Below, in pieces: positions 8,652 to 21,397 of a stretch of 64,000 bases of DNA; the stretch's first letter is position 1; every line of letters starts with the position of its first letter. The stretch comes from Herbaspirillum sp. SJZ107. Lineage in GTDB: Bacteria; Pseudomonadota; Gammaproteobacteria; Burkholderiales; Burkholderiaceae_D. Made by a program: the position numbers and the translations under genes. The DNA is taken from NCBI RefSeq assembly GCF_006715485.1, contig NZ_VFNH01000002.1, positions 1,364,001 through 1,428,000 of the forward strand. Reading direction: 5' to 3'. The notes beneath the pieces were generated by a model that did no database searches, was not told the DNA's origin, and worked only from the letters and a program-made list of their open reading frames with translations.

Positions 8652-9329
8652 ATGATGCTGCATATCCCCGGCGTCCTGAGCCCGGAACAGGTGGCGCAGT
8701 GCCGTACGCGCCTGCGCGAGACGGACTGGGTCGACGGCCGCCAGAGCGTCGGCAGCCAGGGAGCCCAGGTCAAGCGCAACCGCCAGCTGCCTGAAGGGTC
8801 GCCGCTGGCGCTGGAGCTGGGCGGGATCGTCAGCGCGGCGTTGATGGCCAATCCGTTGTTCTTCTCGAGCGTGCTGCCGCTGCGCATCCTGCCGCCTTAC
8901 TTCAACGGCTATGCCGGCGGCGAGCACTACGGGCCGCACGTGGATGGCGCGATCCGCGCCCAGCGGGGCGGGGCGGCGGTGCGCGCCGACGTGTCGTGCA
9001 CGGTGTTCCTGTCCGAGCCCGAGGAATACGACGGCGGCGAGCTGTCGGTGGTCGACGCCTATGGCGCCCACGACGTTAAGCTGCCGGCCGGGGATGCGAT
9101 CGTGTACCCGTCGACCAGTGTGCACCAGGTGATGCCGGTGACGCGCGGCGAGCGGCTGGCGTCTTTTCTCTGGGTGCAGAGCATGGTGCGGGATGACTGG
9201 AAGCGGTCCCTGTTATTCGAGCTGGATGCGAATATCCAGGCTTTGCGGGCGCAGCATGGCGATGGGCCGGAGATGGTGGGGTTGACTGGGCATTATCACA
9301 ACCTGCTCAGGATGTGGGCCGAGACCTGA
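8652..9329 (+). CDS. piuC: Fe(2+)/2-oxoglutarate-dependent dioxygenase, PiuC/YbiX family
   Basis: This 225-residue cytosolic non-heme iron dioxygenase belongs to the PKHD-type hydroxylase group encoded next to catecholate siderophore receptors. The iron triad is H and D in [10 protein letters not shown] (~residues 94-98) and H in SVHQVMPV (~157). The 2-oxoglutarate-binding Arg is in [15 protein letters not shown] chose the ATG at 8652 because ggagg lies 8 bases upstream and family members begin MMLHIPGVL. The frame stays open to a GTG at 8637. Its physiological substrate is not established, although the family is linked to iron homeostasis. It is probably cotranscribed with the receptor and so iron-repressed. 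Confidence 0.88.
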   Translation: MMLHIPGVLSPEQVAQCRTRLRETDWVDGRQSVGSQGAQVKRNRQLPEGSPLALELGGIVSAALMANPLFFSSVLPLRILPPYFNGYAGGEHYGPHVDGAIRAQRGGAAVRADVSCTVFLSEPEEYDGGELSVVDAYGAHDVKLPAGDAIVYPSTSVHQVMPVTRGERLASFLWVQSMVRDDWKRSLLFELDANIQALRAQHGDGPEMVGLTGHYHNLLRMWAET

Positions 9330-9371
9330 AAAGCACCGTCATCGTTTTTAGGCTAGCAACATAAACAATAT

Positions 9372-9407
9372 AAAAGGGCTGGAACCCTCACAGGTTCCAG
9401 CCCTTTT
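9372..9407. terminator. Strong bidirectional terminator
   Basis: A 15-bp perfect stem, aaaagggctggaacc and ggttccagccctttt, closes a 6-base loop with A and T runs on either side. It lies between the convergent dioxygenase and acnA genes and can terminate both. Confidence 0.9.
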
Positions 9408-9450
9408 TGCGTTGCCGCACTGCCCGCCGAAGCGGGCAGCGAACACATAA

Positions 9451-12159
<2,709 letters not shown>

Positions 12160-12229
12160 GAATTCTCCTTGTAGAGGATTTTGTTAACTACTTTAAAACG
12201 GAGCGGGCGCCTTCACCGGGGCGCCGGCA

Positions 12230-12750
12230 TCAGCTTTTCTTTTCCGCCGCCGGCACCGCCGCCACCAGCGGCTTGGCCTGTTCGGCGTTCTTGCATTCGT
12301 TGGCCAGCTGGCGGTTCAGCTTCGAGTCGAGCAGGATGCCCTTCGACGGGATGCCGATCCAGATCAGGCCGAACTTGGGATTCTCGAAACGCAGGGCGCC
12401 GGTGGTGGTGCCGATACGGTCCAGGCGGTGCAGCCGGTTCTTCCAGCGCAGCGCGATGTGGCCGTCGTCCTGGGCGTTGGTGTAGATCGTGACCTTGTTG
12501 TTCAGTTCGCACGCGTAGTCGGTGACGACGGTGTCGGTGATGTCCGGTTCCGGCTCATCCTCGGCGGCCGCGACTTCCGGCGCCGGCTCTTCCTTGGCCT
12601 TCTTCGAGGGCTTGTGGTGCTTTTCCTTCAAGACCTTGACGGCCTTGGGGTGGGTGTCGTGTTCCGAAGCGGCGGATGCCGGCGCGCACAGGCCGGCGGC
12701 CGCGAACGCGAGAGCGCATGCGGCAGCGATGTGTTTGAGGGTGAGGGCCA

Positions 12751-12751
<1 letters not shown>
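12230..12751 (-). CDS. Exported protein with MliC-like C-terminal domain
   Basis: This 173-residue protein starts with a signal peptide (LAFAAAGLCAPASA). A Lys/His/Glu-rich linker (~residues 30-70) follows, then a C-terminal domain with an early Cys (DYACELNNKVTIYTN), a W-x-x-R strand, a GALRFENPKFGLIW segment and a late Cys. This pattern resembles MliC/YegJ-type C-type lysozyme inhibitor domains (YxC ... V ... LxxxxxASGARYxxxxxxFWxKG). That assignment is inferred from pattern only. It overlaps the stop of the CoA lyase gene by one base (TGATG), so the two are translationally coupled. Why such a protein sits among TCA genes is unclear. Confidence 0.6.
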
Positions 12752-13740
<989 letters not shown>

Positions 13741-13760
13741 GGCTAATTTATCTTGCTAAA

Positions 13761-13790
13761 GTCGCCGCCCCCGCGCAGGCGGGGGCGACG
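13761..13790. repeat. REP-like palindrome R2
   Basis: The sequence reads gtcgccgcccccgcg then caggcgggggcgacg. The arms are imperfect because of an extra cgc in the left one. It has the same core plan (gtcgcc...ggcgac) as the other palindromes in the window. It lies between mdh and the CoA lyase gene with no T run on the minus strand, so it may stabilise mdh mRNA rather than terminate it. Confidence 0.65.
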
Positions 13791-13797
13791 ATGTTAA

Positions 13798-14790
13798 TTA
13801 CTGACCCAGCAGGTGAGCGACACCAGCGCGCTCTTCGGTCAGCTCTTTCAGGGTGTTGTTGATGCGATCTTGCGAGAACTCATCGATTTCCAGGCCCTGG
13901 ACGATCTTGTACTCGCCGTTCTCGGTGGTCACCGGGAAGCCGAACACGATGCCTTCCGGGATGCCGTACGAACCGTCCGACGGGATGCCCATGGTGGTCC
14001 ACTTGCCATTGGTGCCCAGCACCCAGTCACGCACGTGGTCGATCGCTGCGTTGGCGGCCGAGGCTGCCGACGAGGCGCCGCGCGCTTCGATGATGGCGGC
14101 ACCGCGCTTGCCGACGGTCGGCAGGAAGGTGTTGGCGTTCCATTCCTGGTCGTTGATCAGGTCCTTGATCGACTCGCCGCCGGCGGTGGCGAAGCGGTAG
14201 TCGGCGTACATGGTCGGCGAGTGGTTGCCCCAGACGACCATCTTCTCGATGTCGGCGATGGCCTTGCCGGTCTTGGCCGCGACTTGCGACAGGGCGCGGT
14301 TGTGGTCCAGGCGCAGCATGGCGGTGAAGTTCTTGGCCGGCAGGTTCGGAGCCGATTTCATCGCGATGTAGGCGTTGGTGTTGGCCGGGTTGCCGACCAC
14401 CAGCACTTTCACGTTGCGCGAAGCGACGGCGTCCAGCGCCTTGCCCTGCACGGTGAAGATCTGGGCGTTGGCTTCCAGCAGGTCCTTGCGCTCCATGCCC
14501 GGGCCGCGCGGACGGGCGCCGACCAGCAGGGCGACGTCGGCGTCCTTGAACGCTTCCATCGGGTCGCTGTGGGCGGTCATGCCGGCCAGCAGCGGGAATG
14601 CGCAGTCGTCGATTTCCATCATGACGCCCTTCAGGGCCTTCTGGGCTTTCTCATTGTCGATTTCGAGCAGCTGCAGAATGACCGGCTGGTCTTTGCCCAG
14701 CATGTCGCCGTTGGCGATGCGGAACAGCAGGGAATAGCCGATCTGGCCGGCCGCGCCGGTCACGGCGACGCGCATTGGGGTTTTAGCCAT
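13798..14790 (-). CDS. mdh: Malate dehydrogenase
   Basis: This 330-residue NAD-dependent malate dehydrogenase converts malate to oxaloacetate. The nucleotide-binding motif is [12 protein letters not shown] at residues 10-21. The substrate Arg cluster is [15 protein letters not shown]. The catalytic histidine is H190 in [13 protein letters not shown]. It belongs to the longer cytosolic-MDH-like type common in betaproteobacteria. The start is preceded by ggagattcatc. It is the first gene of the minus-strand run and is divergent from the GntR gene, with the regulator's candidate operator in the shared 250-bp region. Confidence 0.96.
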   Translation of the reverse strand: MAKTPMRVAVTGAAGQIGYSLLFRIANGDMLGKDQPVILQLLEIDNEKAQKALKGVMMEIDDCAFPLLAGMTAHSDPMEAFKDADVALLVGARPRGPGMERKDLLEANAQIFTVQGKALDAVASRNVKVLVVGNPANTNAYIAMKSAPNLPAKNFTAMLRLDHNRALSQVAAKTGKAIADIEKMVVWGNHSPTMYADYRFATAGGESIKDLINDQEWNANTFLPTVGKRGAAIIEARGASSAASAANAAIDHVRDWVLGTNGKWTTMGIPSDGSYGIPEGIVFGFPVTTENGEYKIVQGLEIDEFSQDRINNTLKELTEERAGVAHLLGQ

Positions 14791-14983
14791 GATGAATCTC
14801 CAAAAGTGGGAAAAGGTACTGTTGAGTACTCGGGGTCAACGTTGCAGGTTCAGGAAAACTGCAATGATACCAAAAGCGGTTTCCAAAAAATCAGGTGTGC
14901 GGCACCTTGCCAACAGGGGGCGCCCATACCCGGTCGACCGGGAGTGTATTCCTCTGCTATTCCATCTGTCAATTCATATCATA

Positions 14984-14999
14984 TGTCTTATATAAGACA
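14984..14999. promoter_or_regulatory. Perfect 16-bp palindrome, candidate GntR operator
   Basis: The sequence tgtcttatataagaca is a perfect inverted repeat in the AT-rich shared region between mdh and gntR, 42 bp before the gntR start. Its symmetry and half-site spacing suit a dimeric winged-helix regulator. I found no second copy at sdhC, gltA, sucA or acnA. Autoregulation and control of mdh are the simplest reading. Confidence 0.55.
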
Positions 15000-15040
15000 C
15001 ATAACTTTGCCGTGTTCGCACTGGACGGGGCAGGTGATTT

Positions 15041-15868
15041 GTGAAAAAATCTCCTTCTATGAACCCAGCATCGTCCAATCCGAACAGCAATGGCATCCCA
15101 TCCGCGGGCGCCGGCAACGCTGCTCCCGGAACGGCCCAGGCACCCGTACCGTCGCCCACCTTCTCCCCGCTCTACCAGCAGATCAAGGCCCTCATTACGC
15201 AGAGCCTGCAGTCGGGCGAGTGGAAACCGGGCGAACTCATCCCCAGTGAAGTCGAGCTGGCCGGTCGCTACAAGGTCAGCCAGGGCACCGTGCGCAAGGC
15301 GATCGACGAACTGGCGGCCGAGAACCTGGTGGTGCGCCGCCAGGGCAAGGGCACCTTCGTCGCTTCCCACCACGAAGCGCGTGCCCACTTCCGCTTCCTG
15401 AAGCTGATGCCGGACGAGGGCATGCCGCACCAGGCCGATCACCAGTATATCGAGGTCAAGCGCGTGCGCGCGGCCGCCGAGGTCGCGCGCCTGCTCGACC
15501 TGAAGTCGGGCGATGCGGTCGTCTACGTAAAGCGCCTGCTGTCCTTCGGCGGCGCGCCCACCATCCTGGAAGAGCTGTGGCTCCCGGGCCAGCTGTTCAA
15601 GGGCCTGACGATGGAGCGCCTGGCCGAGTACAAGGGGCCGATGTACGGCCTGTTCGAATCGGAATTCGGCACGCGCATGATCCGCGCGAGCGAAAAGATC
15701 CGTGCGGTGGCGGCCGACGAGGCGAATGCGGAATTGTTGAAAGTAACGCCGGGGACGCCGCTGCTGTGCGTGGACCGGGTGTCGTTTACCTATGGAGACA
15801 AGGCGGTGGAGTTGCGGCGCGGTTTGTATTTGACTGCGCAGCATCATTACCAAAACGAATTGTCCTGA
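15041..15868 (+). CDS. GntR family transcriptional regulator, HutC/UTRA type
   Basis: This 275-residue regulator has a low-complexity N-terminal ~35 residues. A GntR winged helix follows (residues ~38-105: PLYQQIKALI, GELIPSEVELA, VSQGTVRKAIDELAAE, RQGKGTFVA). A UTRA ligand-binding domain occupies ~125-270. The start is either the GTG at 15041, with a weak caggtg site, or an ATG at 15059 that has none, so I keep GTG. It is divergent from mdh and heads toward sdhCDAB. This arrangement is conserved in Burkholderiales and suggests a TCA-cycle regulator. Its effector is unknown. Confidence 0.85.
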   Translation: MKKSPSMNPASSNPNSNGIPSAGAGNAAPGTAQAPVPSPTFSPLYQQIKALITQSLQSGEWKPGELIPSEVELAGRYKVSQGTVRKAIDELAAENLVVRRQGKGTFVASHHEARAHFRFLKLMPDEGMPHQADHQYIEVKRVRAAAEVARLLDLKSGDAVVYVKRLLSFGGAPTILEELWLPGQLFKGLTMERLAEYKGPMYGLFESEFGTRMIRASEKIRAVAADEANAELLKVTPGTPLLCVDRVSFTYGDKAVELRRGLYLTAQHHYQNELS

Positions 15869-15901
15869 ATGTTTTTTGCGCTGGCTCTATGCTGGTGCAC
15901 T

Positions 15902-15918
15902 AATCGCTTGTAGCGATT
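15902..15918. repeat. Short inverted repeat upstream of sdhC
   Basis: Arms aatcgc (15902-15907) and gcgatt (15913-15918) flank ttgta in the 189-bp leader of the sdh operon. It could be a regulator half-site pair or part of a gntR terminator. It has no T run. I see no other convincing element in this leader. Confidence 0.3.
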
Positions 15919-16057
15919 ACAATGCCTTGGTTTTGGGAAAGCGTTGGCAAGGCCCGGTCGACGTCCCCACCAGATGCTGGAAACAGCCGCTGGGCAGGTC
16001 ACAAAATCAAAGAAAACTGGGTTCGATAAATTTGTCAGTATTAATGGAGGTGTTGCA

Positions 16058-16489
16058 ATGTCCGAAGCCGTGAGAGAGGCTCAGAAAAAGGGCCGGCCCG
16101 TGATCCGTAATGTCGACTTTGGCGATATCACGTACCGCGGGTACTACAAACAGCCGCCGTCGGCGCTCGTGTCGATTCTGCACCGCGTCAGCGGCGCCGG
16201 CCTGTTCCTGTTCCTGCCGTTCCTGCTGTACCTCTTCCAGCAAAGCCTGCTGTCGGAAGGCACCTTCAAGCACTTCGCCGGTGTCGTAAGCCACCCGCTG
16301 ACCAAGATCGTCATCCTCGGCCTGTCCTGGGCTTACCTGCACCACTTTACCGCTGGCATCCGCCACCTGTTCATGGATAACCACATCGCCCTGGACAAGG
16401 ACGATTCGCAGAAAACCGCACGCTGGGTGCTGACCATCAGCCTGGTCCTGACCCTGCTGGTGGCCCTGAAACTGTTCGGAGTGTTCTAA
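16058..16489 (+). CDS. sdhC: Succinate dehydrogenase cytochrome b556 subunit
   Basis: This 143-residue membrane anchor subunit of complex II helps bind heme b and ubiquinone. The motif PSALVSILHRVSGAGLFLFLP (S and R near the quinone site) precedes the first membrane span. Two more spans follow, with the heme-ligand region LHHFTAGIRHLFMD. The start at 16058 is fixed by ggaggtgttgca just upstream. The frame is open further to 15944, but that extension has no ribosome site and no family similarity. It is 2 bp from sdhD. Confidence 0.93.
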   Translation: MSEAVREAQKKGRPVIRNVDFGDITYRGYYKQPPSALVSILHRVSGAGLFLFLPFLLYLFQQSLLSEGTFKHFAGVVSHPLTKIVILGLSWAYLHHFTAGIRHLFMDNHIALDKDDSQKTARWVLTISLVLTLLVALKLFGVF

Positions 16490-16491
16490 TC

Positions 16492-16869
16492 ATGCAAGGC
16501 TTTGACACCAAAAAGAATATCGGCCAGCGCCGCCTCGTCGTCGGCGCCCACTACGGCATGCGCGACTGGCTGGCCCAGCGCCTGACCGCGATCCTGATGG
16601 CGGTCTTCACCATCGTCCTGCTGGTTTCCTTCCTCACCGGCCAGAATTTCACCTATGAAGGCTGGGCCGGGCTGTTCTCGCGCCAGTGGTTCAAGCTGTT
16701 CACCATGGTGACCTTCTTCGGCATGTTCTACCACGTGTGGGTCGGCATCCGTGACATCTGGATGGACTACATCAAATCGGTCGGCCTGCGCCTGACCCTG
16801 CAGTCCCTGACCATCTTGTGGCTGCTCGCCTGCGCCGCATGGACTGTGCAAATTCTCTGGAGCGTGTAA
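16492..16869 (+). CDS. sdhD: Succinate dehydrogenase membrane anchor subunit
   Basis: This 125-residue second membrane subunit of succinate:ubiquinone oxidoreductase has three predicted membrane spans (AILMAVFTIVLLVSFL, LFTMVTFFGMFYHVWVGI, LTILWLLACAAWTVQIL). The conserved HVWVGIRDIWMDYI segment contains the probable heme-ligand His. It is separated by 2 bp from both sdhC before and sdhA after, a tightly packed operon. Confidence 0.92.
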   Translation: MQGFDTKKNIGQRRLVVGAHYGMRDWLAQRLTAILMAVFTIVLLVSFLTGQNFTYEGWAGLFSRQWFKLFTMVTFFGMFYHVWVGIRDIWMDYIKSVGLRLTLQSLTILWLLACAAWTVQILWSV

Positions 16870-16871
16870 TC

Positions 16872-18650
16872 GTGGCAGCATTCAACTCTGCAATTCCTAC
16901 CCGTCACTTCGACGTCGTCATCGTCGGCGCCGGTGGTTCCGGCCTGCGCGCCGCACTGCAACTGTCGGAAGCCGGCCTGAACGTGGCCGTGCTGTCGAAA
17001 GTCTTCCCGACCCGTTCGCACACGGTCGCTGCACAGGGCGGCATCGGCGCGTCGCTGGGCAACATGAGCGAAGACGACTGGTACTGGCACATGTTCGATA
17101 CCGTCAAGGGTTCCGACTACCTCGGTGACCAGGACGCGATCGAATTCATGTGCCGCGAAGCCCCGAAGGTCGTGTACGAGCTGGAACACTTCGGCATGCC
17201 GTTCGACCGCAACCCGGACGGCACGATCTACCAGCGTCCGTTCGGCGGCCACACCGCCAACTTCGGCGAAAAGCCGGTGCAGCGCGCCTGCGCCGCCGCC
17301 GACCGTACCGGCCACGCACTGCTGCACACCCTGTACCAGCGTAACGTCCGCTCGCGTACCCACTTCTTCGTCGAATGGCAGGCGCTGGACCTGGTCCGCA
17401 ACGCCGACGGCGACGTGCTGGGCGTGATCGCGCTGGAAATGGAAACCGGCGACGTCATGATGCTGCAAGCCAAGACGACCGTGTTCGCCACCGGCGGCGC
17501 CGGCCGTATCTTCGCCGCGTCGACCAACGCCTTCATCAACACCGGCGACGGCCTGGGCATGGCGGCACGCGCCGGCCTGCCGCTGCAGGACATGGAATTC
17601 TGGCAGTTCCACCCGACCGGCGTGGCCGGCGCGGGCGTCTTGATCACCGAGGGTGTGCGCGGCGAGGGCGGCATCCTGATCAACTCGAACGGCGAACGCT
17701 TCATGGAGCGCTATGCGCCGACCCTGAAGGACCTGGCGCCGCGCGACTTCGTGTCGCGCTCGATGGACCAGGAAATCAAGGAAGGCCGCGGCGTCGGCCC
17801 GAACAAGGACCACGTGCTGCTGGACCTGCGCCACATCGGCGCGGACACCATCCGCAAGCGCCTGCCGTCGATCCTGGAAATCGGCCACAAGTTCGCCAAC
17901 GTCGACGCGACCAAGGAACCGATCCCGGTCGTCCCGACCATCCACTACCAGATGGGCGGCATCCCGACCAACATCCACGGCCAGGTGGTTGCCCCTGACG
18001 GCACCGGCGGCCAGAAGATCGTCAACGGCCTGTACGCGATCGGCGAATGCTCGTGCGTCTCGGTGCACGGCGCCAACCGCCTGGGCACCAACTCGCTGCT
18101 CGACCTGGTGGTGTTCGGCCGCGCGGCCGGCAACCACATCGTCGGCCAGAACCTGAAGGCGCAGGGCAACCGCGCGCTGCCGGGCGGCTTCGCCGACTAC
18201 GCGCTGGACCGCCTGAACCGCCTCGAGAACTCGACCGGCGGCGAGAAGGTGCAGCACGTGGCCAACGACATCCGCGCCACCATGCAGAAGTTCTGCGGCG
18301 TGTTCCGTACCCAGGCCCTGATGGACGAAGGCGTGCGCGAGATCATGAAGCTGGACGAGCGCCGCAAGCACGTCTCGTTCAAGGACAAGTCGCGCGTGTT
18401 CAACACCGCCCGCATCGAGGCGATCGAGCTGGACAACCTGATCGAAGTCGCCAAGGCGACCATCGTGTCGGCAGCGGCCCGCAAGGAATCGCGCGGCGCC
18501 CACGCCCACAGCGACTACGAGAAGCGCGACGACGACAACTGGATGAAGCACACGCTGTTCTTCTCCGAAGGCAACCGCCTCGACTACAAGCCGGTGGTCA
18601 CCAAGCCGCTGACGGTCGATACCTTCAAACCGAAGCCACGTACGTTCTGA
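16872..18650 (+). CDS. sdhA: Succinate dehydrogenase flavoprotein subunit
   Basis: This 592-residue catalytic subunit oxidises succinate to fumarate with covalently bound FAD. The dinucleotide-binding motif is VVIVGAGGSGLRAAL near residue 14. The FAD-attachment histidine is H50 in RSHTVAAQGG. Active-site segments HPTGVAGAGVLITEG, the Arg-containing ERYAPTLKDLAPRD and GECSCVSVHGANRLGTNSL are intact. I chose GTG 16872, which begins VAAFNSAIPTRHFDVV and is 2 bp after the sdhD stop. The open frame to 16818 would overlap sdhD. SdhE, needed for FAD attachment, is encoded downstream. Confidence 0.95.
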   Translation: MAAFNSAIPTRHFDVVIVGAGGSGLRAALQLSEAGLNVAVLSKVFPTRSHTVAAQGGIGASLGNMSEDDWYWHMFDTVKGSDYLGDQDAIEFMCREAPKVVYELEHFGMPFDRNPDGTIYQRPFGGHTANFGEKPVQRACAAADRTGHALLHTLYQRNVRSRTHFFVEWQALDLVRNADGDVLGVIALEMETGDVMMLQAKTTVFATGGAGRIFAASTNAFINTGDGLGMAARAGLPLQDMEFWQFHPTGVAGAGVLITEGVRGEGGILINSNGERFMERYAPTLKDLAPRDFVSRSMDQEIKEGRGVGPNKDHVLLDLRHIGADTIRKRLPSILEIGHKFANVDATKEPIPVVPTIHYQMGGIPTNIHGQVVAPDGTGGQKIVNGLYAIGECSCVSVHGANRLGTNSLLDLVVFGRAAGNHIVGQNLKAQGNRALPGGFADYALDRLNRLENSTGGEKVQHVANDIRATMQKFCGVFRTQALMDEGVREIMKLDERRKHVSFKDKSRVFNTARIEAIELDNLIEVAKATIVSAAARKESRGAHAHSDYEKRDDDNWMKHTLFFSEGNRLDYKPVVTKPLTVDTFKPKPRTF

Positions 18651-18713
18651 TCCACGATCCAACATATTGATGAGGACGGGGCACAGGCCCCGCCCCGAAC
18701 GAATAGGTAAACC

Positions 18714-19424
18714 ATGGCACGCACAGTCCAACTGAAGATCTACCGCTACGATCCGGACAAGGATCAGAAGCCCTACATGCAAGACGTCACCGTCGAGCTG
18801 AAAGACACCGACAAGATGCTGCTCGACGTCCTGCAGCGCATCAAGTCCGACGTCGACGACTCGCTGGCGCTGCGCCGCTCCTGCCGCGAAGGCGTGTGCG
18901 GTTCGGACGCAATGAACATCAACGGCAAGAACGGCCTGGCCTGCACCACCAACCTGAACGAGCTGAAGCAGCCGATCGTGCTGCGTCCGCTGCCGGGCCT
19001 GCCGGTGGTGCGCGACCTGATCGTCGACATGACCAACTTCTTCAAGCAGTACCACTCGATCAAGCCGTTCCTGATCAACGAGTCGATCCCGCCGGAGAAG
19101 GAACGCCTGCAGTCGCCGGCCGAGCGCGAAGAGCTGGACGGCGTGTACGAGTGCATCCTGTGCGCCTGCTGCTCGACCTCGTGCCCGTCGTTCTGGTGGA
19201 ACCCGGACAAGTTCGTCGGTCCGGCCGGCCTGCTGCAAGCCTACCGCTTCATCGCCGACTCGCGCGACGAAGCGACCAACGAGCGCCTGGACAACCTGGA
19301 AGACCCGTACCGCCTGTTCCGCTGCCACTCGATCATGAATTGCACGGACGTGTGCCCGAAGGGCCTGAATCCGAACAAGGCGATCGGCAAGATCAAGGAG
19401 CTGCTGGTCCGCCGCGCGATTTAA
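18714..19424 (+). CDS. sdhB: Succinate dehydrogenase iron-sulfur subunit
   Basis: This 236-residue subunit passes electrons from FAD to quinone through three clusters. The [2Fe-2S] cysteines are in SCREGVCGSDAMNINGKNGL followed by AC. The [4Fe-4S] motif is CILCACCSTSCPS. The [3Fe-4S] ligands are CHSIMNCTDVCPKG. The start follows aggtaaacc, 63 bp after sdhA. The 195-bp gap after it, before sdhE, holds a hairpin. Confidence 0.96.
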   Translation: MARTVQLKIYRYDPDKDQKPYMQDVTVELKDTDKMLLDVLQRIKSDVDDSLALRRSCREGVCGSDAMNINGKNGLACTTNLNELKQPIVLRPLPGLPVVRDLIVDMTNFFKQYHSIKPFLINESIPPEKERLQSPAEREELDGVYECILCACCSTSCPSFWWNPDKFVGPAGLLQAYRFIADSRDEATNERLDNLEDPYRLFRCHSIMNCTDVCPKGLNPNKAIGKIKELLVRRAI

Positions 19425-19442
19425 GGCACAGATCGAACCAGC

Positions 19443-19469
19443 ACCGTGGATGGGTTTCCCGTCCACGGT
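19443..19469. repeat. Palindrome of the gtggacgg type after sdhB
   Basis: Arms accgtggatggg (19443-19454) and cccgtccacggt (19458-19469) pair with a single G-T wobble around ttt. There is no T run, so processing or mRNA stability is more likely than termination. Similar palindromes lie at 47115 and 48982. Confidence 0.6.
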
Positions 19470-19619
19470 ACGCAATGCACAAACAAACGCCATCTTCTGC
19501 TAACAGGTATATTTCGGAAGATATCGCGCCTAAATTGTTGCTAATAAATACAGTAGAACTACCGTACTGCCCATACCGGGCAGCCGGAGTATAGTGTTGA
19601 CCGAACAACGGACTCTCGT

Positions 19620-19898
19620 GTGACTCTGCCCCAAAACGCGCATCAATCCGACCCCGCCAACCGCGCCCGCCTGCGCTGGCGTGCACGCCGTGGCCTGTTG
19701 GAAAACGACCTGATCCTCACGCGCTTCCTGGACGCGCATGAAGAAGAATTGACGGACGAGGAAGTCGATGCGCTGACCCGTTTGCTGGACCTGGCGGACA
19801 ATCCGCTGATGGACCTGCTGCTGGGCCGCGCCGAGCCCGAAGGCGAGGTCGACCTGCCGCACGTGCATGCCCTGGTGGCGCGCCTGCGGCAAGCGTAA
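19620..19898 (+). CDS. sdhE: FAD assembly factor SdhE
   Basis: This 92-residue helical protein promotes covalent attachment of FAD to SdhA. The family motif RGxxE is clear in WRARRGLLENDLILTRFLD, and the acidic helix EEELTDEEVDALTRLLDL follows. The start is a GTG at 19620 with a weak ribosome site. It is 28 bp upstream of gltA and 195 bp downstream of sdhB, so it may have its own promoter with gltA. Confidence 0.9.
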   Translation: MTLPQNAHQSDPANRARLRWRARRGLLENDLILTRFLDAHEEELTDEEVDALTRLLDLADNPLMDLLLGRAEPEGEVDLPHVHALVARLRQA

Positions 19899-19926
19899 GC
19901 GAAACTAACCCAAAGAAGGAAGTGAC

Positions 19927-21228
19927 ATGAACATCTCTGATACCAAAGCCACCCTGTCGTTCTCCGACGGCAGCAAGTCGATCGACATGCCGATCTACAA
20001 AGGCACGATCGGCCCGGACGTCATCGATATCCGCAAGCTGTACGGCCAGACCGGCGAGTTCACCTACGACCCGGGCTTCATGTCGACCGCTGCCTGCCAG
20101 TCGGCGATCACCTACATCGACGGTGACAAGGGCGAGCTGCTGTACCGCGGCTACCCGATCGAGCAGCTGGCCGTGAACTGCGACTTCCTGGAAACCTGCT
20201 ACCTGCTGCTGAACGGCGAACTGCCGAACGCCGAACAGAAGCAGACGTTCAGCGACACCGTGACCAAGCACACGATGATCCACGAGCAGATGCAGTTCTT
20301 CTTCCGCGGTTTCCGCCGCGACGCGCACCCGATGTCGGTGCTGGTCGGTACCGTCGGCGCGCTGGCCTCGTTCTACCACGACTCGCTGGACATCAACGAC
20401 GCCAAGCAGCGCGAGATCTCGGCCATCCGCCTGATCGCCAAGCTGCCGACCCTGGTCGCCATGGCATACAAGTACTCGGTCGGCCAGCCGTTCATGTACC
20501 CGCGCAACGACCTGTCGTACAGCGCGAACTTCATGCACATGATGTTCGGTAACCCGTGCGAAGAGTACAAGGTCAACGACGTGCTGGTGCGCGCCCTCGA
20601 CCGCATCCTGATCCTGCACGCCGACCACGAGCAGAACGCATCGACCTCGACCGTCCGCCTGGCCGGTTCGTCGGGCGCCAACCCGTTCGCCTGTATCGCT
20701 GCCGGTATCGCCTGCCTGTGGGGCCCGGCACACGGCGGCGCCAACGAAGCCGCACTGAACATGCTGAAGGAAATCGGCACCGTCGAGAACATCCCGGCCT
20801 TCATCGAGAAGGTCAAGGACAAGAACTCGGGCGTCAAGCTGATGGGCTTCGGTCACCGCGTCTACAAGAACTTCGACCCGCGCGCCAAGCTGATGCGCGA
20901 AACCTGCCACGAAGTGCTGGAAGAGCTGGGCCTGCAGGACGACCCGCTGTTCAAGCTGGCCATGGAACTGGAAAAGATCGCCCTGAACGACGAATACTTC
21001 GTGTCGCGCAAGCTGTACCCGAACGTCGACTTCTACTCGGGCATCGTGCAGTCGGCCCTGGGCATCCCGGTCTCGCTGTTCACCGGTATCTTCGCGATGG
21101 CCCGTACCATCGGCTGGATCGCCCAGTGGAACGAAATGATCGCCGACCCGGAACAGAAGATCGGCCGTCCGCGCCAGCTGTACGTCGGTGCACCGCGCCG
21201 CGATGTGCCGGAAATCGACAAGCGCTGA
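19927..21228 (+). CDS. gltA: Citrate synthase
   Basis: This 433-residue hexameric-type (type II) citrate synthase condenses oxaloacetate and acetyl-CoA. Catalytic motifs are the first His in [26 protein letters not shown], the second His in [16 protein letters not shown], and the Asp in [10 protein letters not shown]. The length and the N-terminal domain match the NADH-regulated Gram-negative form. The start follows aaagaaggaagtgac. A strong terminator lies directly after the gene. Confidence 0.96.
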   Translation: MNISDTKATLSFSDGSKSIDMPIYKGTIGPDVIDIRKLYGQTGEFTYDPGFMSTAACQSAITYIDGDKGELLYRGYPIEQLAVNCDFLETCYLLLNGELPNAEQKQTFSDTVTKHTMIHEQMQFFFRGFRRDAHPMSVLVGTVGALASFYHDSLDINDAKQREISAIRLIAKLPTLVAMAYKYSVGQPFMYPRNDLSYSANFMHMMFGNPCEEYKVNDVLVRALDRILILHADHEQNASTSTVRLAGSSGANPFACIAAGIACLWGPAHGGANEAALNMLKEIGTVENIPAFIEKVKDKNSGVKLMGFGHRVYKNFDPRAKLMRETCHEVLEELGLQDDPLFKLAMELEKIALNDEYFVSRKLYPNVDFYSGIVQSALGIPVSLFTGIFAMARTIGWIAQWNEMIADPEQKIGRPRQLYVGAPRRDVPEIDKR

Positions 21229-21250
21229 TCGACTGTAATCAGTCGTCTGC

Positions 21251-21280
21251 AAAAAGCGAGCCTTCGGGCTCGCTTTTTTT
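21251..21280 (+). terminator. Intrinsic terminator after gltA
   Basis: The stem aaaaagcgagcc / ggctcgcttttt closes a TTCG tetraloop and is followed by a T run. It ends the gntR-sdh-gltA transcripts. Confidence 0.93.
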
Positions 21281-21344
21281 ATGCTGGTGCCGCTTGCTTT
21301 TGCCGCTTACTTCTGTCGCTCACCTGTGCCGCTTGCGCGCCAAA

Positions 21345-21378
21345 CAAAAACGGCCGCTGGATTGCGCCAGCGGCCGTC
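21345..21378 (-). terminator. Terminator for the DUF3297 gene
   Basis: Arms acggccgctgg and ccagcggccgt enclose attgcg. Five A residues at 21346-21350 become a T run on the minus strand, 20 bp after the DUF3297 stop. Confidence 0.8.
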
Positions 21379-21397
21379 GTTCGATCGAAAGAGGGAA

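Noticed and set aside
15944..16057. 38-residue N-terminal extension of sdhC
   Set aside because: A ggaggtg site right before the ATG at 16058 and family length both support the shorter product.
16767..19493. A 908-codon antisense frame over sdhD-sdhA-sdhB
   Set aside because: It overlaps sdh genes with intact catalytic motifs and is the mirror of strong third-position GC. No ribosome site or family match.
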